NCBI RefSeq assembly: GCF_000018685.1
Contig: NC_010001.1
Location: 2,868,001-2,932,000, forward strand
From: Lachnoclostridium phytofermentans ISDg
GTDB lineage: Bacteria > Bacillota > Clostridia > Lachnospirales > Lachnospiraceae
Direction of reading: 5' to 3'
Length of the DNA stretch: 64,000 nucleotides
Under the pieces are notes generated by a model. It had not been told where the DNA came from. It worked only from the letters and a program-made list of their open reading frames with translations, and ran no database searches. Position 1 is the stretch's first letter. Every line of letters starts with the position of its first letter. A program made the position numbers and the translations under genes. This document shows positions 9,193 through 17,547 of this stretch, piece by piece.

Positions 9193-9965
9193 TAGAATTC
9201 GAAGTAAACAACCGTCATTTTAAACTTACACCATATCCCTATCATATAGAAGCTTTTGCGCTCTTTGGTTCGTATATTAATGAAGAATTTGATGAATTAA
9301 GTGATATTGATATGTTAATTATTATCGAAGATTGCTCCAAGCAAAGAGTATTATCTATAAAACAGAGTCTTGCGAAAGCTCTTCATGTTCCAAAGACTTG
9401 GATATCTATTTATACTAAGAGAAATTTTGCTAATTTATGTGCTAATGGTGATTATTGGTGCTGGTATCTTAAACTATATGCAAAGATTTGTTATTCCAAA
9501 ACAGACTTCATTCGGCGTGCTTTTAATTCGCTACCTCCTAATATTAATGTACTAAGCCATATCTATGATAACATTGAAACTATCGAAGAAGAATATCAAT
9601 ATTTCATTAATCATAGAGCTTCAGCTGAAGAGTTAATGAACTTAATTGCACATTTTACTAGAAATGCATGTATCCTTCTATGTTATCTTCATCAAGTTGT
9701 TGACTTTAAGAAGTATTCACCAGCAAAGCAATGCTGCTCATTTCCAGACATAACAATGCCATTTACCTTTGAGGATTATGAAAAACTATACCGACTAAAA
9801 CGAGCCTTTAAGCACAATTATAAGAACTTCCGGCTTAGAAATGAATACCATTATGTTATTTCGTGGTATGAAAAGTATCAAGAACTAACGCATATCGTTA
9901 TAGCGAAAGCCAAAGAATTATTACGAACCAATTTTGTTAGTCCATTAATATCCTTTTTGGAATGA
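9189..9965 (+). CDS. Nucleotidyltransferase-domain protein coupled to folE
   Basis: A 258-residue protein whose N-terminal 100 residues carry the minimal nucleotidyltransferase motif: FGSY at 26-29 and SDIDML at 38-43, giving the G-S...D-x-D metal-binding pattern. The third carboxylate is not obvious. The rest is helical and rich in Tyr, Phe and His, somewhat like an HEPN or KNTase C-terminal domain. Its ATG lies inside the last codons of folE, so the two are made together. The reaction it performs (NMP transfer to a small molecule, antibiotic, tRNA or protein) cannot be told from sequence. A terminator-like hairpin follows at 10089. Confidence 0.72.
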   Translation: MIEFEVNNRHFKLTPYPYHIEAFALFGSYINEEFDELSDIDMLIIIEDCSKQRVLSIKQSLAKALHVPKTWISIYTKRNFANLCANGDYWCWYLKLYAKICYSKTDFIRRAFNSLPPNINVLSHIYDNIETIEEEYQYFINHRASAEELMNLIAHFTRNACILLCYLHQVVDFKKYSPAKQCCSFPDITMPFTFEDYEKLYRLKRAFKHNYKNFRLRNEYHYVISWYEKYQELTHIVIAKAKELLRTNFVSPLISFLE

Positions 9966-10088
9966 AATAACTATAAGAAAAATCTTGATTTGTAAATTCT
10001 CTCTTGTCATAAATGGATAAAGGATACGCCAACAGATATTAAATCTGATCACATAAGATAGACAAATTTTATATTAGGCAATTACAGA

Positions 10089-10121
10089 GGATTGAATCCT
10101 GTATTATACAGGATTCAGTCC
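10089..10121 (+). terminator. Terminator of the folE operon
   Basis: GGATTGAATCCTGTA (10089-10103) pairs with TACAGGATTCAGTCC (10107-10121) around a 3-nt loop, with one mismatch. A T-rich CTTTCCGTTT tail follows. It lies about 125 bp after the nucleotidyltransferase stop. Confidence 0.72.
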
Positions 10122-10186
10122 TTTCCGTTTGATCTTGATTCGTTTCGTATCTCCGTCATTTACAACTCACATGTCCATACCAAACT

Positions 10187-10241
10187 TTCATACAATTTTA
10201 TAGCAAGCTAGCTGCATTCCATCAATATAAAATTGTATGAA
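10187..10241 (-). terminator. Long hairpin after the glycosyltransferase gene
   Basis: TTCATACAATTTTAT (10187-10201) is perfectly complementary to 10227-10241, a 15-bp AT-rich stem with a 25-nt loop, directly after the stop codon at 10244 on the minus strand. It may act as a terminator or protect the transcript end; it lacks a clear T-run. Confidence 0.5.
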
Positions 10242-10243
10242 CT

Positions 10244-12664
10244 CTATTTTGCATAATTAACTCCAATTAAATCTTCAAATCGTTTTACTATAGATTGATT
10301 ATATTTCGTAAAAGAAATGTTAAGTGGTTTTACTTTACCTTCTAAAAAATCTTCCATACCTTTTCTTAGTCCCTTTTCACTGTTCTCAACCAGATAACCA
10401 TGATGCTCTCTGATAAAATCACCAGAACCTGGAATATCCGTTGCGACAATTGGAACTCCTAGCGTATCTGCTTCCAGTAATACTAACCCTAATGGTTCAC
10501 GGTCTGATGGTAATAAGAATAAGTCGCATTGTTTTAGTATGGTAAATGGATTTGAAGTTGATTTTACGATATATATATCTTTCGCACTTTCTAATTTCCT
10601 CGAAAAATCCACCGTATCGTTAAATAAGGTTCCATAGCCACCGATGACGATAAGCTTCGTGTTTGGATGATCCTTATGAAACTCATTAAATGCTGACATC
10701 AATTTCATATGTCCTTTTTCTGGCGAGAATCGTCCAATCGTTATAAATTTCGTGGAATCACCTTCTAGCATCTTAGTAAATTCTTCATAAGGAACAGAAA
10801 GCTCTGTCTCCTCTTCCATAACAAATGGAAGTTTTGCTTTTACTAAGATATCCTCCACATTATGAGCATTATTTAATACTTCTACCTTGTCCATAAAATC
10901 ACCGATTTTTTTAATGGAGTTTTTTGTTTCATCACTAACTGCAATAATTTTATCATAGCTTTCAAATGCATGTTTAAGAATATTGAAGTGGAAATTCTTC
11001 TTTTCTTTATATTCTTCAAACATATTATTATGGATAAAGATAACCTTCCTAGCCTCTGCTTGCTGTAAGTACAAGGTGATATCTGGAGTATAACCACTAA
11101 AATGTACAATTTTATCGATTCGAACATTCTGAAAGCGCTTATCAAATTCTCTTTGATAGAGGCGATTCATGCGCTTTTGCAAAAATTTCGAGTCCATATT
11201 AAATCGAAAATATAACTTATGGTAAACTGCTTCCATCCATTTCCATTCTATGGTGCTTCCGCAAAGTGGCATTAATCCCATATTTGGTGGTAGAACCGAT
11301 AATCGCATAGGAGTCTTTATAAATTGATTCTGCCTAAAGAATAAATAATAATTTGCTTTCTCTTTATCTATTAGACTCATAAGATTTAATAAAGAGGTAG
11401 TGATACCGTTCATTACTAAGTTCGAACAATAAACAAGAATATTTGGCTTTCCATTCCCTTTTGCTTTTTCTTCTTTGCATACTTTTTGTCCAAGAAAAAC
11501 ATGCCTCGCTATCTTATTCACTGCATCGATATTATCATAGGTACAGAAGTTCTCTAAAAAATCTTTGTCGTCATATGTTTTTGGTGTATTAATTTCTTCA
11601 TATAATTTAGTTACATTCTCGACTTGCGGAAACGGAAGTGAATCGAGTGGAATATAGATACCTCTCTCATCCAGATAATCATTCCTATCATACGTAAATA
11701 AAACAATTTTCTTTCTTGTATTTGCAAAATCAAAAAATACACTAGAATAATCGGTTACCAAAATATCTGCGGAATTTAAGAAGTCATAGGTTTCATAACC
11801 TTCTGGAAACGGTTTGATGTGCTTATACTTACTAAAATCAAAGCAACCTTGTAAAAATACATGGAATTTCACAAAGAACACCTGATTATCATTTAAGAGT
11901 TTATCAAGTAATGCAAAGTTGCATGAACAGGCTTCTGCTTGCTCAGTATTTTTGATCTCTGTTAAAGTACCACGCCAAGTTGGCATATAGACAATCACTT
12001 GTTTATCTGCTAACTCTAACTCTTTACGAATTATTTCTGCACGCTCTTTCTGATAAAAGATTGCATTTCTAGGGTATCCTTCGCAGAGAATCTTACCCTG
12101 GTACGTATTTTCTAGATAATACGCATGAATCATCTTTTCTTTCATGTAGTCGTTTGGATATAGTAAATAATCTGCAATCTGAAAATTCTTTTGGATATTC
12201 CCAATTGCAAATGCACGATTTACATCTTCATACCCCATATGTTTCAGAGGTGTTCCATGCCAAGTGTTTAAATAAACCTGTTCCGGTCTTTTATAAAACC
12301 AAGTTGGAAAACTAGTATCATTCACTATATACTTTGCAGTAGCTAACATCTCTACATATTTTCTTGAATTCATATCAAGAAGTATGACATTATTCACCTG
12401 ATATTTCCAAAGCAACTTTTGAATTCTATCTTTACTTGATAAGTTAACAGTAAGGTAGCATAGAAACTTGGAATATTCTTTCTTAGTTAGTTCCTTCAAT
12501 AAGTAAAAAATATTACCTGCTAAATCAGTTCCTTTCTTCGATTCAAACAAAATAGCAGTTTCCTTTATTGTTTTCTTCCGTTTGTTCAAATAATGCGAAT
12601 TACGATTGCAAACTTTTCCAATCGATTTTATTTTGGAAATTTTACCTTCAATGTTAAAATTCAT
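10244..12664 (-). CDS. TagF-like glycerophosphotransferase fused to a GT4 glycosyltransferase
   Basis: This 806-residue protein has two enzyme domains. Residues ~35-395 match the CDP-glycerol/CDP-ribitol glycerophosphotransferase family (TagB/TagF), with NTWHGTPLKHMG, a GYPRNAIF segment and DILVTDYSSVFFDF. Residues ~410-800 match GT4 glycosyltransferases, with FITIGRFSPEKGH and the E(x7)E-type stretch REPLGLVLLEADTLGVP. No membrane helix or signal peptide is seen, so it would act at the inner face of the membrane. The likely product is a teichoic-acid-like or phospho-polyol glycan. It stands alone with no other wall-polymer genes near. ATG follows a weak GGGG site. Confidence 0.85.
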   Translation of the reverse strand: MNFNIEGKISKIKSIGKVCNRNSHYLNKRKKTIKETAILFESKKGTDLAGNIFYLLKELTKKEYSKFLCYLTVNLSSKDRIQKLLWKYQVNNVILLDMNSRKYVEMLATAKYIVNDTSFPTWFYKRPEQVYLNTWHGTPLKHMGYEDVNRAFAIGNIQKNFQIADYLLYPNDYMKEKMIHAYYLENTYQGKILCEGYPRNAIFYQKERAEIIRKELELADKQVIVYMPTWRGTLTEIKNTEQAEACSCNFALLDKLLNDNQVFFVKFHVFLQGCFDFSKYKHIKPFPEGYETYDFLNSADILVTDYSSVFFDFANTRKKIVLFTYDRNDYLDERGIYIPLDSLPFPQVENVTKLYEEINTPKTYDDKDFLENFCTYDNIDAVNKIARHVFLGQKVCKEEKAKGNGKPNILVYCSNLVMNGITTSLLNLMSLIDKEKANYYLFFRQNQFIKTPMRLSVLPPNMGLMPLCGSTIEWKWMEAVYHKLYFRFNMDSKFLQKRMNRLYQREFDKRFQNVRIDKIVHFSGYTPDITLYLQQAEARKVIFIHNNMFEEYKEKKNFHFNILKHAFESYDKIIAVSDETKNSIKKIGDFMDKVEVLNNAHNVEDILVKAKLPFVMEEETELSVPYEEFTKMLEGDSTKFITIGRFSPEKGHMKLMSAFNEFHKDHPNTKLIVIGGYGTLFNDTVDFSRKLESAKDIYIVKSTSNPFTILKQCDLFLLPSDREPLGLVLLEADTLGVPIVATDIPGSGDFIREHHGYLVENSEKGLRKGMEDFLEGKVKPLNISFTKYNQSIVKRFEDLIGVNYAK

Positions 12665-12874
12665 CGATTTAATCCCCGCTATACTTTAGTTACTTAGTTT
12701 TTTTCTCACTCATTATATAACAAATTACTACTTAATACAATTTAATTATTGTTAAGAAACGACAGTGCCCTACAATTGTAGTAATATTGGATTATGCCAA
12801 ATCACATGAATTTATGTATTTTCTATAATGAATTGATTTTATATATTGATTTTTTAATTGTATAACAAATCATA

Positions 12875-12999
12875 TGATTTCATTGTATTGCAAACTACCT
12901 GATTCCATTGTATAGCAAACTGCATTATTTCATCGTACTGCAAACTACATGATTTCATCGTACTGCAAACTACATGATTTCATTGTACTGTAAGCACTA
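12875..12999. repeat. 25-bp tandem repeat
   Basis: Five units of exactly 25 bp start at 12875, 12900, 12925, 12950 and 12975, with consensus TGATTTCATCGTACTGCAAA plus CTACA. Degenerate flanking copies extend to about 12848 and 13022. The 560-bp gap 12665-13224 holds this array, the promoter region of the glycosyltransferase gene and two hairpins; no gene is seen. Confidence 0.92.
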
Positions 13000-13064
13000 A
13001 ATTAATTGTATTATAAACAGAGATTGTACTCCATAAACATGACAATTTTTGTGTATAAAATAAA

Positions 13065-13116
13065 GAAACCTTATTTGTAACATTATCGTACTCAATAATC
13101 ATACAAATTAGGTTTC
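13065..13116. terminator. Hairpin between minisatellite and dapF end
   Basis: GAAACCTTATTTGTA (from 13065) pairs with TACAAATTAGGTTTC (to 13116), 14 of 15 positions matched, with a 22-nt loop. T-rich sequence flanks it on both strands, so it could act in either direction. Confidence 0.5.
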
Positions 13117-13170
13117 CCTCTCTTTTATTCATAACAAAGAAATGTTCGCTAGGTGCACATTTTTAATCAT

Positions 13171-13213
13171 ATTACAAGGAAAAGTACGACCATCAGGAAC
13201 TTTTCCTTGTAAT
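13171..13213 (-). terminator. Hairpin after dapF
   Basis: ATTACAAGGAAAAGT (13171-13185) is perfectly complementary to 13199-13213, with a 13-nt loop, 12 bp downstream of the dapF stop. The T-tract is poor, but position and stem strength fit a transcription end. Confidence 0.6.
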
Positions 13214-13224
13214 ATACATGCCTA

Positions 13225-14073
13225 TTATAATTCTTCTATAAAAACATCTGCGGTAATAATCTTTCCGATACGTTTTACATGACTAGTCATAAAAGTCATA
13301 CCATCTTCCTCGATTTCGACCTCTACAGTTCCACCAGGCATATGAACTTTCACTTTACGGTCTGTTAACCCTAATTTATAGGCAACATTAGCTGCGGCAC
13401 AACTGCTACTACCAGAAGATAAAGTATATCCGGCTCCACGCTCATAGATTTCAATCACGATTTCTTCCCGATTTAAAACTTGCATAAACTGCACATTGAT
13501 TTTATTAGGGAAGTGTTCATCAGATTCAATAATTTTGCCTAAGCTCTTAACTTCTTTCTTAACTAATTCGTCTCTTATAATTACACAATGTGGATTTCCA
13601 ATGGTTAAACAGGTAGTGATTACCTTCTGTCCTTGAAATTCCATTGCTTCTTCAATCACTTCTCTAGATTCACCTGTTACAGGAATTTCATCACTCATAT
13701 AAGAAACTTTACCCATCGCAACATTTAAGGTACCATTTTTATCATTGATGTAATGAATTTCGATTGGCCCTCCTAAGGTATTGATCGTAATTACATCCTC
13801 TGTTACATACTTATGGTCTTTTAAGAACTGTGCAAATATACTGATTCCATTTCCACTCTTCTCTGCTTCACTACCATCTGGATTAAAGATACGTACATAA
13901 ATACCATCTTCCTTTTCATAAGGCCCCATTAAAATACCGTCAGAACCTACCCCAAAGTGACGATCACATATTTCACGAATTTGTGAACCTTGCAGCTCAT
14001 ACTCAAATTTTTTGGTATCAAATACTAAATAATCGTTTCCATTTCCGTGATATTTCTCAAAGACAAATTCCAT
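13225..14073 (-). CDS. DapF-family epimerase homologue lacking both catalytic cysteines
   Basis: A 282-residue protein with the full length and motifs of diaminopimelate epimerase, which interconverts LL- and meso-diaminopimelate by a two-cysteine mechanism. Conserved parts are KYHGNGNDY at 7-15, FNPDGSEAE at 63-71, TIGNPHCV near 157-164 and ERGAGYTL at 211-218. The first catalytic Cys is Ser73 here (EKSGNG), and the second position is Ser220 (SSGSSSCAA, where the usual motif is ACGTGACAA). The fold and amino-acid backbone contacts are retained. It may be an unusual epimerase, an isomerase for another amino acid, or inactive. The gene is monocistronic with a downstream hairpin. Confidence 0.85.
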   Translation of the reverse strand: MEFVFEKYHGNGNDYLVFDTKKFEYELQGSQIREICDRHFGVGSDGILMGPYEKEDGIYVRIFNPDGSEAEKSGNGISIFAQFLKDHKYVTEDVITINTLGGPIEIHYINDKNGTLNVAMGKVSYMSDEIPVTGESREVIEEAMEFQGQKVITTCLTIGNPHCVIIRDELVKKEVKSLGKIIESDEHFPNKINVQFMQVLNREEIVIEIYERGAGYTLSSGSSSCAAANVAYKLGLTDRKVKVHMPGGTVEVEIEEDGMTFMTSHVKRIGKIITADVFIEEL

Positions 14074-14580
14074 AGTTTAACCCCTTTCAGTTATGTAACA
14101 TTCAAAAATACATTATTTTTACATTTTCTATCATTCTATTGAATAGTTTAACTTAACTTCTAATTCACTTTTTTATCATTGTATCTTTCTATACTAAGCA
14201 TTATTACAAGTTTTTCTTCCTACTTATTATTGCAAACTTTACTATAATTTCTTTTCTGCTAAGTATGCAAGAATTGCTCATATGTTTCTCTTAATACCCA
14301 CTATTGCAGGTCTTACAATATTTTTTTCTTTCAACTTAGTATAACAAGCATTGCAATAAGATTTCTTTCTACGTAGCATTGTGACATTACAATAATTCTT
14401 TCTACTTTGCTATGAAAGCATTATCCTACTACTAATATGATACACAACATATTTTAACTATAACATATCTATTTCTGCTCGACATATTGCATTTTCTGCT
14501 CTGTTGTATTATCATAAGATTAGTTTTTTACATCGTAGCTTTATATCGTAATCTATTAGAAAGGAATGACAAGGAGTAAT
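14074..14580. other. Long AT-rich divergent gap without a recognisable gene
   Basis: About 500 bp separate the divergent dapF-like and araC-like genes. Segments such as TTTCTTTCTAC...AGCATT and ATTGCAA recur at irregular 40-60 bp spacing (about 14180-14430), as in a decayed tandem repeat. No open frame with a ribosome binding site and no tRNA-like fold was seen. Promoters of both genes must lie here. Confidence 0.45.
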
Positions 14581-15465
14581 ATGGATCATAACAACAAACG
14601 TGGTTACCTTAATGACCAATTTCGATTTTTTCACCTAAAAGATTCCCATACAGCACCGATTGAATATCATTATCATGACTTTCAAAAAATTGTCATCTTT
14701 TTCTCTGGTAATGTGACCTATATGATTGAGGGTAAGGTTTATCAGTTAATGCCTTGGGATATCCTGCTCATTAATCATCATGAGATGCATAAGCCAATCA
14801 TTCAAACAGGAGTTCCATATGATCGTATTATTTTATGGTTGAATCGAGAATCTTTATTGCAGGATTCCTTAAAACAATATCGACTTGATGATTGCTTTCA
14901 GGAAACGGTAGCGAAAAAAAGTAATCTTTTACGAGCTGAAGCGAAATACAGAATGAAATTCTCACATCTCTTGCAGGAACTTGAAGATTCCTTTCATTCC
15001 AAAGAATATGCAAGTGAGTTGTATACCAATACACTTTTTATACAACTCATGATATTAATGAATCGAATGTTAGATTCTGCTCCTCTCATAGAAACACAAA
15101 CGAGTATTCAATCAAATAAACATGTAGATTCTCTTATTTCTTATATTTCGGAGAATTTATCCGGTGATTTAAGCATCGAAGCATTATCCAAAGCTCTATA
15201 CTTAAGTTCCTCCTATCTTATGCATAAATTCAAAGAAGTGACCGGAACATCACTTCACAATTATATAACAAAAAAAAGGCTAACAAATGCCTTAGAATTA
15301 ATGCGAGAAGGTACTCCAATTACAACAGCAAGTTTGCAAAGTGGCTATAGCGATTATTCCACCTTTTTACGTACATTTCGTAAAGTTTATCATTGTACAC
15401 CGACTGAGTACGTAACCGGCAAACTACAAAACTCTCCATTTCAAGGTCAGGAATATAGAGAGTGA
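14581..15465 (+). CDS. AraC-family transcriptional regulator
   Basis: A 294-residue regulator with an N-terminal cupin-like sensor (HYHDFQKIV and MPWDILLINHHEMHK) and a C-terminal pair of helix-turn-helix motifs. The first includes LSIEALSKALYLSSSYL; the second lies in the YSDYSTFLRTFRK segment. Such proteins usually activate sugar or stress genes. The ATG at 14581 was chosen because AAGGAG lies 4 nt upstream; an ATG at 14566 has no suitable spacing. A strong terminator follows. No obvious target operon adjoins it, since the convergent neighbour is a pseudogene. Confidence 0.9.
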   Translation: MDHNNKRGYLNDQFRFFHLKDSHTAPIEYHYHDFQKIVIFFSGNVTYMIEGKVYQLMPWDILLINHHEMHKPIIQTGVPYDRIILWLNRESLLQDSLKQYRLDDCFQETVAKKSNLLRAEAKYRMKFSHLLQELEDSFHSKEYASELYTNTLFIQLMILMNRMLDSAPLIETQTSIQSNKHVDSLISYISENLSGDLSIEALSKALYLSSSYLMHKFKEVTGTSLHNYITKKRLTNALELMREGTPITTASLQSGYSDYSTFLRTFRKVYHCTPTEYVTGKLQNSPFQGQEYRE

Positions 15466-15473
15466 TCTGTTAA

Positions 15474-15507
15474 AAAAAGACCTCCTAGTTCACCCGGAGG
15501 TCTTTTT
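15474..15507. terminator. Bidirectional terminator
   Basis: AAAAAGACCTCC (15474-15485) is perfectly complementary to GGAGGTCTTTTT (15496-15507), with a 10-nt loop. T-runs flank the stem on both strands. It can end the araC-like transcript and the opposing permease pseudogene. Confidence 0.92.
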
Positions 15508-15549
15508 AAATCTCTTACAATTACTTTTACAGTTATCACTCAAAATGCT

Positions 15550-17316
15550 TTATTCCATAATTATTTTTTTCATTGTTGGAATTGTACCTAACATAAATAA
15601 AAGTAAAACACTAACTAAAATCAGTACTTCCTTAAGCGATAATTGTATCCGAAAACTTCTTAGATCAGAAAAATTCATCGTTGATATCACAAAGGATCCA
15701 AAAACCACGCCTAGAATAATACCAATGCAACAAAAAGTAAGTATCTGTATTATCATAATTTTAACGATATTCCCTCTTCTAACTCCTAATTGCCTTAGTA
15801 CTCGGTATTCCTTCCTTCTACTAAGTAAGATATTATTTAAGGTATTTAACATGCCAAAACAAATAAATATAAAAAGAGTATTGATACATATAGAGAGTAA
15901 TTGCGTTTCTTCTTTTAATATCTTTTCGTCTCTTTTTAGCACCTCTTGATAAGAAGACCATGTTATGCCATACTGGTAACTTAGCTCTGTTAAAGTTAGA
16001 TATAACTCATCCTTATCAAGAGGACCATCCTCTGCTAGGTAGATACGGTTAAAGAATTTCTCCTCTACTTGATCTATGACTTCCGATTGATTGTCTATTA
16101 AAATGTTTTTTGCCGCATTATCCGTTATTTCCGCTACTGTAAATTGACTGATAAGTCTTTCATTATAATTATTTATCTTTATATTTCCCTTAATGTCTAT
16201 TGTAAGATTTTTATGACTTATTAGACCTATGGTATCACCAATCTTAATATCATACCTCTTAGCAAAAGCAGAGCTTATAATAGCCTCTTCTTTACTTATC
16301 TCCTTTTTAATTAACTTATCCTCTAAAAGCTTAACAAAGGAAGTACCTTCCACATTAGCTGAAGAAACATTTCCCTTAGAGTAAAAAAATAAATCAGGAT
16401 AATCATAAAACGATAAAGGTTTGATATTTTTAACTTCTAAAATGTTACCTCTTGCTCAATCCATTCTCCTTTCTTACCAAACCATTCTATGAAAGTTTTA
16501 TTACATACAAAAGCCAATAGAAATCCTAGGATACAACCAATAGAATTCATCAAAATTGATTGGTAAAACATAATTTCGTATATATTAGAAGAATTTGCTC
16601 CTATCATACGAAGAGTATCAATATTTTTATGACTTTTCTTTAAATAGCGATAGTAGATGCTTGAAATCAATAGGATACTAATAATGATAATCAAACCACT
16701 TAAAAACAATAGATAATTTGAAATAACCATTTCTATCGATCTCATTTCACTTACTTCATATGTTGAGGTTATTTGAAGAGAAGGATATTCTTCCCTTAAC
16801 TGCTTCGTCATAACATCTAGCCAAGCCATATCCTTAAGTTTTATGGCTAAAAAATCAACACCTTGTTCTCGATCAACTAGGGTACGAAACGTAGATAATG
16901 GAACGATTGCTATCGGCATCTTCTCCTCAGTAAACTTATGTAATTCAATAATTTCATCTATTTGAAACGCTACTTCTTTAAGTATAATTTTATCTCCAAG
17001 TTCAACATGAAGCAATTTGGCAGCTATATCATTTATGATGATGGAACCCTCTTCTAGTTTATGGGTAAATCCATATCTCGTCCTTGTGATTTTATTATCT
17101 TGTAATCCAAAGCCATAAACTTGTTCCCCATTTATAGTTATAAATTGCGATAGTCCACCGGTATAGGATTTGACCAAGTTATCCTTTGTAATATTTTTAA
17201 TCGTGTTTTCATCCTCTAAATCACCTGTGATACTTGAAATAATCAAGGTCTATGCTTTTATCATCAAAAAGCTGTTCTGTTTCAAGATAATAATTACATG
17301 CTAATTTCAATGACAT
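15550..17316 (-). pseudogene. FtsX-like ABC transporter permease, frameshifted
   Basis: Two long open frames, 17246-16437 and about 16454-15550, encode consecutive halves of one large FtsX/MacB-type permease. The first ends with three membrane helices near 16720-16480; the second ends with three more near 15890-15550. The frames overlap around 16440-16454 where the sequence GAGGTAACATTTTAG stops the first half, so a small indel joins them. A third frame with an AGG-type site starts at 17316 (MSLKLACNYYLE) and shifts into the 17246 frame near the TTG there, and the usual N-terminal membrane helix is missing. No ATPase partner is adjacent. The gene is judged inactive. Confidence 0.82.
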
Positions 17317-17490
17317 GATACGTTTAACCTCCCGTAAATATAAATTAACTGCGTTGCTTTATAACTCAAAAAGAATAATCTTGCATATCAGTATACCATA
17401 TTTAACCATAATTCAATACAAATAAAACACGCTAAAACGAAAATATGTTTATCCCTCCGCTCCAGTATGTTGTCAAAACTTATATTTATA

Positions 17491-17526
17491 AAAAAACAGA
17501 CTTAAATCTGCCATAGACTAAGTCTG
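17491..17526 (-). terminator. Terminator after the GH13 glucosidase gene
   Basis: CAGACTTA at 17497-17504 pairs with TAAGTCTG at 17519-17526. On the minus strand a run of T residues follows (17496-17491). It lies about 20 bp after the stop codon at 17548 and closes the alpha-glucan locus. Confidence 0.8.
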
Positions 17527-17547
17527 CTTAATAATACGATTATTTAT

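Noticed and set aside
9189..9965. MNT/HEPN toxin-antitoxin pair
   Set aside because: The nucleotidyltransferase motif is present, but a separate HEPN partner gene is missing and the coupled gene is folE; the size is also too large for an MNT antitoxin.
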